The notes: generated by a model not told the origin, from the sequence alone. A stretch of DNA of 64,000 bases from Bufo bufo (GCF_905171765.1 NC_053390.1:587414471-587478470); one strand, 5' to 3'; positions 30,810 through 41,832 are shown, counted from the stretch's first letter. Made by a program: numbers and translations.

Positions 30810-32701
30810 GTACCCCCCCCTCTACGGGTGGACTCCGGACACCCAGGACCCACCTTCTCAGGATGAGCCCTATCAAATGCCCTGATGAGGCGAGTGGCTT
30901 TAATGTCCGACACCGGAACCCACATCCTCTCCTCAGGACCATAACCCTTCCAATGAACGAGGTACTGAAGAGAACCGCGGACAATGCGAGAGTCCACAAT
31001 TCTGGAAACCTCAAACTCCAGATTGCCATCAACCAAAATCAGAGGAGGAGGCAAAGAGGAGGGTACCATGGGCTGGACATATGGTTTTAAGAGAGATCTG
31101 TGAAATACATTATGTATCTTCCAAACCCGTGGAAGATCAAGACGGAAGGCAACAGGATTGATGACTGACAAGATTTTATAAGGCCCAATAAACTTGGGAC
31201 CCAATTTCCAGGAGGGAACCTTCAGTTTAATATTTCTTGTAGACAACCACACCAGATCACTCACATTCAGGTCCGGACCAGGCACACGTCTCTTATCAGC
31301 CACACGCTTATACTTCTCACTCATCTTTCTAAGATTACTCTGAATCTTTTGCCAAATGGTAGACAAAGACGAGGAAAATCTCTCCTCCTCAGGTAAACCA
31401 GAAAGAGCCCCTCCCGAGAATTTCCCAAACTGCGGATGGAACCCATATGCACCAAAGAATGGTGACTTATCAGAAGATTCCTGACGACGGTTGTTCAGAG
31501 CAAACTCAGCAAGAGGGAGAAATGAACACCAATCCTCCTGGTTCTCTGCCACAAAACAGCGCAAATATGTCTCCAGATTCTGATTGAGGCGCTCAGTCTG
31601 ACCATTCGACTGCGGGTGAAAAGCAGAAGAGAAGGACAGCCGAACCCCCAGGCGAGAACAGAAAGCCTTCCAGAATCTGGACACAAACTGCGTGCCTCTA
31701 TCGGAAACAATATCAGAGGGAATGCCATGCAATTTAACAATATGGTCGACAAAAGCTTGCGCCAACGTTTTAGCATTGGGTAAACCAGGGAAAGGTACGA
31801 AATGAGCCATCTTGCTAAAACGGTCCACCACCACCAGGATCACCGACTTCCCTGAGGAACGAGGAAGATCCGTGATAAAGTCCATGGACAGGTGTGTCCA
31901 AGGACGGGAAGGTATGGGTAACGGGAGAAGGGAACCTGAAGGCCGTGAACGAGGGACCTTAGCGCGAGCGCACGTCTCACAAGCAGCCACAAAACCCTCC
32001 ACCGACTTACGAAGAGCCGGCCACCAAAATCTCCGAGCAATGAGATCTACCGTGGCTCTACTCCCGGGGTGACCAGCAAGAACAGTATCATGATGCTCCT
32101 TGAAGAGTTTGTGACGTAGCTCAGGAGGCACAAACAACTTCCCAGAAGGACAACGGGCAGGTGCCTCAGTCTGGGCAGCCTGGACCTCGGCCTCCAAATC
32201 AGAATATAGAGCAGAAACAACTACCCGCTCCGCCAAAATGGGACCCGGGTCCTCGGAGTTTCCTCCTCCCGGAAAACAGCGAGAGAGAGCATCAGCCTTC
32301 ACATTTTTGATCCCAGGGCGGAATGTAACGACAAAATTGAATCTGGAGAAGAACAGTGACCATCTGGCCTGTCTTGGATTCATACGCCTGGCCGACTCCA
32401 AGTATGCCAGATTCTTATGGTCGGTAAAAACGGTGATAGGGTGCCTGGCCCCCTCCAACCAATGGCGCCATTCCTCGAAAGCCAACTTGATGGCCAACAA
32501 CTCCCTATCTCCCACATCATAGTTTCTCTCTGCCGGGGAGAGTTTTTTAGAGAAAAAGGCACAGGGTCGCCATTTGGCAGGAGAAGGGCCCTGGGACAAA
32601 ACCGCACCCACACCCACCTCGGAAGCATCCACCTCAACAATAAAAGGTAAGGAAACATCGGGATGCACCAAGACGGGAGCAGATGCAAAACTCTCTTTAA
32701 T
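30755..32701 (-). CDS. Gypsy-1 pol, part 2: RNase H, integrase, chromodomain
   Basis: The frame follows the stop at 32702 in the same register as part 1. Residues counted from the M at 32671: RNase H with D15 (VEVDASEVG), E57 (RELLAIKLA) and D84 (FTDHKNLAY); integrase zinc site around H194, H201, C231 and C234; catalytic D264 (MDFITDLP), D324 (VSDRGTQF) and E360 (NGQTERLNQ), a DD35E spacing; then a chromodomain at about 552-605 (YLVHWKGYGPEERMW). The chromodomain should steer integration to modified histones. No stop occurs within this part. Confidence 0.93.
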   Translation of the reverse strand: MKESFASAPVLVHPDVSLPFIVEVDASEVGVGAVLSQGPSPAKWRPCAFFSKKLSPAERNYDVGDRELLAIKLAFEEWRHWLEGARHPITVFTDHKNLAYLESARRMNPRQARWSLFFSRFNFVVTFRPGIKNVKADALSRCFPGGGNSEDPGPILAERVVVSALYSDLEAEVQAAQTEAPARCPSGKLFVPPELRHKLFKEHHDTVLAGHPGSRATVDLIARRFWWPALRKSVEGFVAACETCARAKVPRSRPSGSLLPLPIPSRPWTHLSMDFITDLPRSSGKSVILVVVDRFSKMAHFVPFPGLPNAKTLAQAFVDHIVKLHGIPSDIVSDRGTQFVSRFWKAFCSRLGVRLSFSSAFHPQSNGQTERLNQNLETYLRCFVAENQEDWCSFLPLAEFALNNRRQESSDKSPFFGAYGFHPQFGKFSGGALSGLPEEERFSSSLSTIWQKIQSNLRKMSEKYKRVADKRRVPGPDLNVSDLVWLSTRNIKLKVPSWKLGPKFIGPYKILSVINPVAFRLDLPRVWKIHNVFHRSLLKPYVQPMVPSSLPPPLILVDGNLEFEVSRIVDSRIVRGSLQYLVHWKGYGPEERMWVPVSDIKATRLIRAFDRAHPEKVGPGCPESTRRGGGTVTTRALRRSHSSVSLPL

Positions 32702-34237
32702 CTAAGAAAAAGCTGCAAGCGCCTCCTCCGACCAAGAGGAAAAATCCGCCCCCTTTTTTGTCATGTCAGTGAGGGGTTTGACAACAGAGGAATAATTCAA
32801 AATGAACTTTCTGTAATAGTTCGCAAAACCCAGAAAGCGCATCAATGCCTTCTGATTCTCAGGAAGCTCCCACTCAAGTACAGCACGGACCTTCTCCGGA
32901 TCCATGCGAAAACCAGAAGCAGGGAGGAGAAAACCCAGAAATTGAATCTCCGATACCATAAAAAGACATTTCTCCAGCTTGGCGTACAATTTATTTTCCC
33001 GCAGAATCTGCAGAACCTGAAAAAGATGATCCTGATGGGTCTGAACATCAGGGGAAAAAATCAAAATATCATCAAGATACACCAATACAAATTTCCCCAT
33101 TAAATGGTAGAAAATACTGTAAACAAAATGCTGAAAGACGGCCGGAGCATTCATCAGGCCGAAAGGCATAACGAGATTCTCGAAATGCCCGTTAGGGGTA
33201 TTAAAGGCCGTTTTCCATTTATCCCCCTCTCTGACCCTGACCAGGTTGTACGCGCCTCTCAAATCCAATTTGGAAAAAACCTTGGCCCCAACAATTTGGT
33301 TGAAGAGGTCTGGGATCAGAGGAAGGGGATAGGGATCGCGAATCGTGATACGGTTCAGCTCCCTAAAATCTAGGCAAGGTCTCAGAGAGCCATCTTTTTT
33401 TTTAACAAAAAAAAAACCAGCGGCAACAGGTGATTTTGAGGGACGAATATGCCCCTTATCGAGACTCTCGGAGATATAGGTTTGCATTGCGATTCTTTCC
33501 GGTTGTGAGAGATTGTAGAGGCGAGCTTTTGGCAGCTTGGCGCCGGGAATGAGGTTAATGGGACAGTCAAACTCCCGGTGAGGAGGTAGCTCCTGAACAC
33601 CGCTCTCGGAAAACACGTCCAAGAAATCAGAGAGAAATGATGGCACAGTTTTAGTAGACACCTCTGCAAAAGTCGCTGTAGGACAATTCTCTCTACAAAA
33701 GTCACTCCACTCATTTATTTGCCTTCCTTGCCAATCAATAGTGGGGTTATGTCTAGTGAGCCAGGGTAACCCCAAAACTAGAGGAGAAGGCAATCCGTTA
33801 AGGACAAAACAAGATATATCCTCCACATGAGTGTCACCTACAGCTAACCGGATATTGTGAACAATGCCCTTCAGAGATCTCTGTGAGAGTGGAGCAGAGT
33901 CAATAGCAAAAACAGGTATATCCTTTTCTAATGTGCAAACCTGAAAACCATGCATGGCTACAAATTGAGTGTCAATAGGATTGACGGCCGCTCCACTATC
34001 AACAAAAATCTCACAAGAAATGACTTTGCTCTCTAGCGCCACCCTGGCAGACAGGAGAAAACGGGAACTGCAGGTCAGAGGAAAAGCATCAATTCCTACA
34101 TCAAGTTTGCCCAAAGTAGCAGATGAAGCAGAGTTTGATGATTTACCTTTTGAGGTTTTTCTCTTATTATCGCTCTTAGTACAGTTCAAGAATCTCCTAG
34201 ACGGACAAACATTTGCCAAATGACCTATGCCCCCACA
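32702..34237 (-). CDS. Gypsy-1 pol, part 1: zinc knuckle end, protease and reverse transcriptase
   Basis: The frame continues from gag after a stop at 34238 and ends at a second stop at 32702-32704. From the M at 34219: end of the CCHC knuckle (ANVCPSRR), retropepsin with D74-S75-G76 (IFVDSGAAVN), an RT-leading LPPHREFDCPINLIPG block, then RT with [17 protein letters not shown]319 (KLDLRGAYN), [13 protein letters not shown] and YLDD at 381-384. The connection to RNase H contains the second stop. All catalytic residues are present. Confidence 0.93.
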   Translation of the reverse strand, partial: CGGIGHLANVCPSRRFLNCTKSDNKRKTSKGKSSNSASSATLGKLDVGIDAFPLTCSSRFLLSARVALESKVISCEIFVDSGAAVNPIDTQFVAMHGFQVCTLEKDIPVFAIDSAPLSQRSLKGIVHNIRLAVGDTHVEDISCFVLNGLPSPLVLGLPWLTRHNPTIDWQGRQINEWSDFCRENCPTATFAEVSTKTVPSFLSDFLDVFSESGVQELPPHREFDCPINLIPGAKLPKARLYNLSQPERIAMQTYISESLDKGHIRPSKSPVAAGFFFVKKKDGSLRPCLDFRELNRITIRDPYPLPLIPDLFNQIVGAKVFSKLDLRGAYNLVRVREGDKWKTAFNTPNGHFENLVMPFGLMNAPAVFQHFVYSIFYHLMGKFVLVYLDDILIFSPDVQTHQDHLFQVLQILRENKLYAKLEKCLFMVSEIQFLGFLLPASGFRMDPEKVRAVLEWELPENQKALMRFLGFANYYRKFILNYSSVVKPLTDMTKKGADFSSWSEEALAAFS

Positions 34238-35032
34238 TCAAAAACACACCATACTCTGAGGACTAAATCCTCTTTTATCAGGGGCAAGTCGACCTAGCTG
34301 CATGGGCTCCTCCTCAGAGGGGACTGAGACAGGATGAGGCCCCTGCACACTGAATGAGTCCGCACCACTGCCCCTAGACTGACAATGGCTGGACAGAGAG
34401 GTCTCGTTTCTTTCTCTTAGACGCCTGTCAAGGCGTACCGCCAATGACATGGCAGACTCTAAGGACGTTGGTCTCTCATGGAAAGCAAACGTATCTTTCA
34501 ATCTCTCTGAGAGACCATGACAGAACTGACTCCGGAGTGCAGCATCATTCCAACCTGAATCAGCTGCCCATCTCCGAAATTCAGAACAATAAAGCTCCGC
34601 AGACAGTTTGCTCTGGCATAAAAAACGTAAGTTAGATTCGGCCAGAGCAACACGATACGGGTCATCATATATCTGCCCCAGGGCCACAAAAAATCCTTCC
34701 ACGGATCGAAGGGAGGGATCCCCTGATGGCAGCAAAAAAGCCCAAGTCTGAGCATTACCCCTGAGCAGGGAGATGACAATCCTCACCCTCTGCTCCTGAT
34801 TACCAGAGGAATGGGGACACAAGCAAAAATGGAGTTTGCATGCCTCTCTGAAGCGAACAAAACTCTCACTGCCCCCGGAGAACATTTCCGGAAGTGAGAC
34901 CTTTGGCTCGCAACAGACTCCATGGGCTGGAGCAGAGCCCAATGCTTGAAGCTGAGTCATAGATTGACGGAGATCCGCTACCTCCAAAGAAAGACCCTGC
35001 ATGCGGTCAACCAGGCCAGAAAGCGGATCCAT
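34238..35032 (-). CDS. Gypsy-1 gag
   Basis: The ORF begins MDPLSGLVDRMQGLSLEVAD, with a coiled-coil-like N-terminus, and contains a capsid-like core (FVRFREACKLHF, ELYCSEFRRWAADSGWNDAAL, QFCHGLSERLKD). It ends at TGA 34238-34240 inside the zinc knuckle, where the Gypsy-2 copy has a Cys codon. Gag and pol share a frame across this stop. It would form the retrotransposon particle and package RNA. Only 30 bp separate the ATG from the 5' LTR, leaving room for the primer-binding site, which I could not match to a tRNA. Confidence 0.9.
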   Translation of the reverse strand: MDPLSGLVDRMQGLSLEVADLRQSMTQLQALGSAPAHGVCCEPKVSLPEMFSGGSESFVRFREACKLHFCLCPHSSGNQEQRVRIVISLLRGNAQTWAFLLPSGDPSLRSVEGFFVALGQIYDDPYRVALAESNLRFLCQSKLSAELYCSEFRRWAADSGWNDAALRSQFCHGLSERLKDTFAFHERPTSLESAMSLAVRLDRRLRERNETSLSSHCQSRGSGADSFSVQGPHPVSVPSEEEPMQLGRLAPDKRGFSPQSMVCF

Positions 35033-35062
35033 GTCAAAAAAGACGGTTTTGGTGGATTATAA

Positions 35063-35731
35063 TGTCACGGCTGTATGTGAGCAACAAGAGCATGCACAGA
35101 AAATAGAGCTACTGACCGGACCCAAACTAGGGAGGATAAAGGGTGACCCCTGTCAGACCCTCAAAGCTCTCCCTATGCTGCTAAGCCCATGCCCGGATCC
35201 AAATGGTGGAACGAGGCATGCCCGCGTACCTAAGACTGATGACCACTGTAACCCCTACAATAGTGGAAGGGGCACGGCCACCGGTGCCCTGCTCAGTATA
35301 TGGAGGGAACCGTGGTCGCCTCGGATCCAGTCAGAAAACACACAGATACACTACAATGTCTGCACACTTAGCTGAAGGAGCTGCAGCCGCAGTGAAGACG
35401 GATCCAAAGACAGGCTGGCAATATCCGGAGTACTTGCTGCAGCAGAACACAGGTCCAGTGAAAGGATAGCATACAAGGGAAGATACTCAAGCAAGAGCTA
35501 CAACTCAAATGAGAAATATAATCCACACACTACAAAAGGAGGAGGGGTGATTTAAAGGCAGGGAAATCAAACGCAGGAGGAACAGCTGGGAGGAAGGAAA
35601 CAGAAAGTAAAGAGCTCATCACAGGGGCGGAGAAACAGAGCAGTGAGAACTCCTCCAAGCTCTAGTAGTGACATCATCACAGGGGTGGAGAAACAGAGCT
35701 GTGAGAACGTCTCAAAGCTCTGGTACTGACA
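35063..35731 (-). repeat. 5' LTR of Gypsy-1
   Basis: 669 bp, TG...CA ends, near-identical to the 3' LTR. It holds the promoter for minus-strand transcription. Confidence 0.95.
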
Positions 35732-36370
35732 CAAATCCAGTTTTGGCTGCCTAGTAGTCCAGGGTATCTTCAATGTGGGGTGGCAGGGTTCTTTCCAAGT
35801 ATGCCACCACCTGCTGGTTCAGGTCCTGCTCTAGGTCTAACTGCTGCTGCTGCTGCTGGTGAGTAGTTTCTTTACTAGGCGGTTGAAGAAAGCTGCTCAT
35901 CAGCGACTGTCACTACGGCTGTCACTACGCAAGCAAGTGAGCATGCATTGGGCCATTTGTGCAAGTGACTTGGAGGGACTCCTGCCTCCATCTCCACTGC
36001 ATACTGCCAAGGTGTTTATGGGTTCTCTGCCTCATCTTCCTCAATGCCTTGTAGCTCCTCTGGCTGCTCCTGCTCCTCCGCTCTTGTCACCTGTGTAGAA
36101 AAACCACTCATTTCACTACACATTGCTTGTGCTCCAATGTCATCCTCCTCCTCCTCCTCCAGTTTAGCCCCCACAGGGCTCATGTGGCTGTGAGATCTAG
36201 GCGCCACGTCTACAGTCCCATGACCATACAGATTTACGAGAATCTGTTCCAGTACATGAAACAGTGTAATGACGTTGTTCATCCTGTAGTCCTAGCGACT
36301 GAAAAATAATGTGGCCTCCTCAAATGGCCTGATCAATCGGCAGGTGTCACGCATGAGCTGCCATTATTAG
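35732..36370 (-). pseudogene. hAT-D transposase middle region remnant
   Basis: Minus-strand translation gives fragments of the ZBED-type core: an RPFEEAT-like helix near 36310, MNNVITLFHVLEQILVNLYG (36282-36220), an acidic LEEEEEDD linker and EQEQPEELQGIEEDEAE. Then come degenerate frames with a glutamine-rich (CTG)n stretch at 35842-35858. Stops are frequent. It joins 30140 once Gypsy-1 is removed. CR1 sequence starts just after 36370. Confidence 0.65.
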
Positions 36371-36374
36371 GGGA

Positions 36375-36815
36375 ACAGATAGGGCAATCTGTCACAAAGA
36401 CCGTGATCGCCGAACAGTGTGCTGTCTTCCTTGCGCTAGAGTTCGACACATCGCGGATTGGGTTGACAGAATACTGGGAGGGGCTGGAGAAGATCCAGTG
36501 GTCATGGTCCATATCGGAACCAATGAGAAAGTTAGGGGTAGGTGAAGAGTCCTTAAAAATTATTTCAGGGATTTAGGTCAAAAGCTTAGGGCAAGGACCT
36601 CAAAGGTAGTATTTTCCGAAATACTACCTGTACCACGGGCCACACAAGAAAGGCAGCGGAAGATTAGGGAGATTAACAAGTGGCTCAATAACTGGTGTAG
36701 GAAGGAGGGGTTTGGGTTCCTGGCTACAGGCTCTATCGTAGGGACGGGCGGCACCTCAATGGGGAAGGGGCAGCTGTGTTGGGGAAGAAGATGGCTAGAA
36801 TGTTGGAGGAGTGTT
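36375..36815 (+). pseudogene. CR1 ORF1 with SGNH/esterase-like motif
   Basis: In one frame near 36500 the sequence gives DPVVMVHIGTNEKVRG, preceded by a WVDRILGGAGE stretch and followed by NYFRDLGQKLRARTSKVVFSE. The HIGTN block is the third conserved box of the GDSL/SGNH-type esterases found in CR1 ORF1 proteins. A later segment reads INKWLNNWCRKEGFGFL. Stops and frame changes occur, and the N-terminus is missing. Confidence 0.7.
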
Positions 36816-36896
36816 TAAACTAGTGACTGGGGGGAGGGAAATTACATTATAGGAGGGGAAGATGCAGATAGAGACCGGGGGCAAGGTAGTGGGACT

Positions 36897-37600
36897 GTGG
36901 GAGGAATGGAAGGAGGGACTAGAACAGTTCAGAAGGAAAGGTGTAGGGTGAAAAATATACATAAACCTCTCAAATGTATGTATACTAATGCCAGAAGCCT
37001 GACAAATAAAACTGGGGAACTGGAATTAGTGATGTGTGAGGAGGACTATGACATAGTGGGAATAACTGAGACATGGCTGGATGATAGCTATGACTGGGCA
37101 GTTAATCTACAAGGTTACAGTCTGTTTAGAAAGGATCGTCAAAACCGGAGAGGGGTCTGCCTTTATGTAAAGTCCTGTCTAAAGCCCACACTCCGGGAAG
37201 ATAAAAGTGAAGGACATAAACATGTGGAGTCACTCTGGGTAGAGATACATGGAGCTAAAAACAATAATAAATTACTAATAGGAGTTTACTATAAACCACC
37301 TAATATACCAGAGTCCACAGAAAATCTACTACTAAATGAGATAGACAAGGCGGCAAATAATAATGAGGTGGCTATTATGGGGGACTTCAACTACCCAGAT
37401 ATAGACTGGGAAACTGAAACTTGTATATCTCATAAAGGAAACAGGTTCATGGCAATAACCAAAGACAATTACCTCTCCCAACTGGTTCAGGACGGCTAGA
37501 GGGACGGCCATACTGGACTTAGTATTAACCAATAGGCCTGATAGAACAACAGACGTGCAGGTTGGGGGACACCTGGGAAATAGTGACCATAAAGTAATAA
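36897..37600 (+). pseudogene. CR1 ORF2 endonuclease domain
   Basis: The frame reads YTNARSLTNKTGELELVM, IVGITETWLDDS (catalytic E), RRGVCLYVK, LIGVYYKPP and IMGDFNYPDIDWE. After a frame break at 37497 the SDHKVI motif follows at about 37580. These are the boxes of an AP-type LINE endonuclease that nicks target DNA for priming. Confidence 0.85.
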
Positions 37601-39511
37601 CCTTCCAATTATCATTCAAAAGAGCATTTATACAGGGAGGAACCAAAATACCGAACTTTAAAGAAGCAAAATTTAGCCAACTAAGAGAGGCCATAGGCCT
37701 AACTAACTGGGACAAAGTCCTTTCAAAATTAAAAATACGGCAACAAAATGGGATATCTTTAAAAGCATCCTAAAATCTCATTGAAGAGAGTAAAACTAAC
37801 CCTAAAATGTTCTTCAATTATATAAATGTTAAAAAGTATAAATCTGAAGGTGTTGGCCCTTTAAAGAGTATTGAGGGGGGAGTCGCAGAGAGCGACAAGG
37901 AGAAAGCAAAGCTGTTAAATATTTTTTTCTCCAATGTATTCACTGAGGAAAATAAACTGTCAGATGAAATGCTGAATGTAAAAATAAATTCCCCATTAAA
38001 AGTGTCCTGTCTGACCCAGGAAGAAGTACAACAGTGACTTAAAAAGATTAAAATAGACAAATCTCCAGGACCGGATGGCATACATCCCCTTATCATAAGG
38101 GAATTAAGTAATGTCATAGCCAGACCCTCATTTCTGATATTTGCAGACTCTATACTGACAGGGAATGTCCCACAGGATTGGCGCATAGCAAATGTGGTGC
38201 CAATATTCAAAAAGGGTCCAAAAACAGACCCCGGAAACTATAGGCCGGTAAGTTTAACATCTGTTGTGGGTAAACTGTTTGAAGGTTTTCTGAGAGATGC
38301 TATGTTAGAGCATCTCAACGGAAATAAGCAAATAACGCCATATCAGCATGGCTTCATGAGGGATCGGTCATGCCAAACTAATTTAATCAGTTTCTATGAG
38401 GAGGTAAGTTCTAGACTTGACAGCGGCGAATCAATGGATGTCGTATATCTGGACTTCTCCAAAGCATTTGACACTGTATCACATAAAAGGTTAGTATATA
38501 CAATGAGAATGCTCGGACTGGGAGAAAACATCTGTATGTGGGTAAGTAACTGGCTGAGGGATAGAAAACAGAGGGTGTTTATTAGTGGTACACACTCAGA
38601 TTGGGTCACTGTCACTAGTGGAGTACCTCAGGGGTCAGTATTGGGCCCTATTCTCTTCAATATATTTATTAATGATCTTGTAGAGGGCTTGCATAGTAAA
38701 GTATCAATTTTCGCAGATGACACTAAACTGTGTAAAGTAATTAACACTGAAGAGGACAGTATACTACTACAGAGCGATCTGGATAGACCGGAGAATTGGG
38801 CAGATAAGTGGCAGATGAGGTTTAACACTGACAAATGTAAAGTTATGCACATGGGAAGGAATAATGCAAGTCACCCGTACATGCTAAATGGTAACACTCG
38901 GTAACACTGACATGGAAAAGGATCTAGGAATTTTAATAAACAGCAAACTAAGCTATAAAAACCAGTGTCAGGCAGCTGCTGCCAAGGCAAATAAGATAAT
39001 GGGTTGCATCAAAAGGGGCATACATGCCCGTGATGATAACATAGTCCTACCACTTTACAAATCATTAGTCAGACCACACATGGAGTACTGTGTACAGTTC
39101 TGGGCTCCTGTTAACAAGGCAGACATAGCAGAGCTGGAGAGGGTCCAGAGGAGGGCAACTAAAGTAATACCTGGAATGGGGCAACTACAGTACCCTGAAA
39201 GATTATCAAAATTAGGGTTATTCACTTTAGAAAAAAGACGACTGAGGGGAGATCTAATTACTATGTATAAATATATCAGGGGTCAGTACAGAGATCTATC
39301 CCATCATCTATTTATCCCCAGGACTGTAACTGTGACGAGGGCACATCCTCTGCGTCTGGAGGAAAGAAGGTTTGTACACAAACATAGAAAAGGATTCTTT
39401 ACGGTAAGAGCAGTGAGACTTTGGAACTCTCTACCTGAGGAGGTGGTGATGGTGAGTACAATAAAGGAATTCAAGAGGGGCCTGGATGTATTTCTGGAGT
39501 GTAATAAATAA
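37601..39511 (+). pseudogene. CR1 ORF2 reverse transcriptase and C-terminal region
   Basis: RT blocks are KSPGPDGIHP, NYRPVSLTSVVGKLFE, QHGFMRDRSCQTNL, VVYLDFSKAFDTVSHKRL, SGVPQGSVLGPILFNIFIND and FADDTKL (38194-38904). The next frame (38888-39511) carries KSLVRPHMEYCVQFW, RVQRRATKVIPG and VRLWNSLPEEVV, the usual C-terminal end of CR1/L2-type LINEs. A TGA at 38038 and other stops make it inactive. Confidence 0.9.
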
Positions 39512-39726
39512 TATTACAAGCTATAGCTACTAGAGAGGGGTCATTGATCCAGGGAGTTATTCTGATTGCCTGATTGGAGTCGAGAAGGAATTTTTTATTT
39601 CCCTAAAGTGAGGAAAATTGGCTTCTACCTCACAGGTTTTTTTTTTTTGCCTTCCTCTGGATCAACTCAGGATGACAGGCCGAACTGGATGGACAAATGT
39701 CTTTTTTCGGCCTTATGTACTATGCT

Positions 39727-41832
39727 ACTGGCTGACATCGAAGTGAACAGCTTTAGGTGTTTCTACCAATCTCTGTACAGTTCTGCGGCACAATATATTG
39801 ATCGAGAACTGCGAGAGTACATAGCCGAGGTCTCTCACCCTCGACTTAGTGCGGAGGACAGAAACCTGCTAGATATAGATATAACTCTGGAGGAGATCCA
39901 GTTGGCTGTGATGGAGCTGCCTGCTGGATCCTGACGGGGTCCCCGTGGAGGTGTATTCCAGATACATAGAGTTACTAGGACCCCAACTCCTTAAACTATT
40001 CTCAGCATCCCATCAGCGACACCAACTACCTGAAACTTTATATGACGCTACCATTGTAGTAATTCTGAAACCGGATAAAGACCCGAGTGAATGTGGCTCT
40101 TATAGTCCGTTTTCACTATTAAATTTAGACTACAAGATTTTAACTAGGCTCCTTGCTACCCGTCAAAACAAGGTTATAACTTCCATTGTACACCAGGATC
40201 AGGCAGGATTTATGCCGGGCAGAACGACTTCTGATAATATCAGAAGAGCACAGGTTGTGGCACAGATTGGGATGGCAGAGGGGAGACGTTGGGCCTTGGC
40301 GTCCCTTGACACAGCCAAGGCCTTCGACTCCATAGAATGGCCCTTCCTGCTGCAGATCTTGGAAGACTTCGGCTTTGGACCTAAGTTTGTGAGATGGGTT
40401 GAAATCTTATATCAGAGACCTACAGCTAATATACAGTACTTGTTAATGGAACGCAATCTGAATCCTTTACGCTCCGCAGAGGTACCAGGCAGGGCTGCCC
40501 CCTATCCCCACTGTTATTCGCTGTGGTGATAGAACATCTGGTCTTGAGGATTAGACAGGATGAGTCCTACTTGGGGGTATCTTGGGGGAGTAGAGAAGAA
40601 AAAATAGGCCTATATGCTGATGATCCCCTCCTATTTATGGATGAGCCTGAGCGTACCCTCCCGAGTGCGATAGCTGTGATAGAGAAGTTTGGCACTTACT
40701 CGGGCTTACACATAAACTGGACGAAATCTGGTATTATGCCTCTATGGTCACATGACTGCCCGTCAAGATTTCACAATCTGCCTGTGGTGGACAATTTTAA
40801 ATACCTAGGTATTTTAATCACCAGGGATCCCTCCACGTCGCTGGCTAGGAATATAGACCCCTTAGAGCTTCTGTTTATAGATAAGTTTAAAACTTGGAAG
40901 TCATTGCTGCTATCAGTAATGGGAAGATTAAACTTAGTCAAGATGATACTACTTCCGAAGGGTCTTTATCTCCTGTCACATGCATGTGCTCCCGTACCCA
41001 AAGCCTTTTTCGACCGCTTGCACTCATTAACAGCTGCTTTTGTTTGGGGTAGGACTAGAAGGAAGCTTTCCCTTAGTGTACTACAAAGATCTAAGCTTCA
41101 AGGCGGGGGCGGCCCTGTCTGACTTTTTCTTGTATTACATTGCTGGTCAGTTGAAGTATGTAGCTTCATGGGTAACACGGAGAGACTTGCCGGGACCGGA
41201 GTATTGGCTAAAAGAGTACCTTCATTTTACCAACTTATGGCAGGTGTTAGAATCTCCAGGTTTAGTACCTGGGAGGTTACTCACTATTTACAAACTGGCT
41301 AACCAGGTATGGAAAGCTGCCAAATTGAACTCATATAAAGATGTGCCTGATGCCGTTCCACTTTGGGATAATCCCATGTTTTCACACCTGGCAGATTTGG
41401 AGGGCTCTGCTGTCTGGAGGCGAAGTGGGGTTACCTCCCTGGAGGATCTTTATGAGGGAAGAGTACTGCGCTCCTTTCAGCAGATCCAGGAGAAGTTTGG
41501 GATACCTCACACTCTCTTCTACCGCTATCTCCAATTGAGACATGCCCTCGCGGCCCAGTTCCGTGGTGCAGGCCGTAGCATCTCCAAATATCCCTTGATA
41601 GGCGTGCTGAGATCCCAAGGGCCCAGGGGGATCATATCTATGCTATATACACATTTACTAGGAGGCCGTATGCTACTCTAGCCCCTTGAGGTGGAGGAGA
41701 GGTGGAAAGCCTCCATACCTACACTTACTGCGGAGGACTGGGAGGAGGCTTTGTTGACTCCTACTAGAGTCTCCCCATCGATCAATAATAGACTGACCTA
41801 ATTGTTTATATTGCACAGAAGCTACCTATCTC
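39727..41832 (+). pseudogene. L1/Tx1-like ORF2 reverse transcriptase, broken
   Basis: Blocks in order: RCFYQSLYSS, LEEIQLAVMELPAG, VEVYSRYIELLGPQLL, DQAGFMPGRTTSDNIRR, SLDTAKAFDSIEWPFLL, GLYADDPLLFMDEPE, YLGILITRDPS, GRLNLVKMILLPK and AAFVWG. This is the L1-clade pattern, unlike the CR1 before it. Frame changes near 39932, 40520, 41100 and 41681 inactivate it. The YADD box is intact. Confidence 0.85.

Larger units (their letters stand above)
30141..35731 (-). mobile_element. Gypsy-1: young Ty3/Gypsy chromovirus, 5591 bp
   Basis: Two 669-bp LTRs (30141-30809 and 35063-35731) with TG...CA ends enclose one Gag-Pol frame on the minus strand. The 5-bp duplication caaat lies at 30136-30140 and 35732-35736. 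By eye the LTRs differ at about 8 positions without indels (near 1.2%), implying a recent insertion. The order is Gag, PR, RT, RH, IN, chromodomain, as in sushi-type vertebrate chromoviruses. Two in-frame stops (34238-34240 and 32702-32704) interrupt the polyprotein. Confidence 0.95.
28267..36370 (-). mobile_element. hAT-D: decayed minus-strand hAT, interrupted by Gypsy-1
   Basis: The left (3') end starts TACAGATGAGTGAATTT, a hAT-like terminus, followed by a gaatttattt- and cgaatcacg-rich subterminal zone. Going right there is a GC-rich tandem array, the hATC coding remnant (29819-30140), the Gypsy-1 insertion (30141-35731) and more transposase remnant (35732-36370). CR1 sequence then follows. 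The N-terminal half and second TIR were not found. Confidence 0.65.
36371..39726 (+). mobile_element. CR1-type LINE, about 3.4 kb, 5'-truncated and decayed
   Basis: Order: esterase-like part of ORF1, apurinic-type endonuclease, reverse transcriptase, C-terminal region, then a 3' end with a poly-T run and ggccttatgtactatg. Frameshifts and stops break ORF2 at about 37497, 37771, 38038 and 38903. The GVPQGSVLGPILFNIFIND block and the esterase in ORF1 place it in the CR1 group. Confidence 0.88.

Noticed and set aside
32663..33103. A 146-codon plus-strand ORF in Gypsy-1
   Set aside because: It is antisense to the RT coding region, which has clear catalytic motifs on the minus strand.
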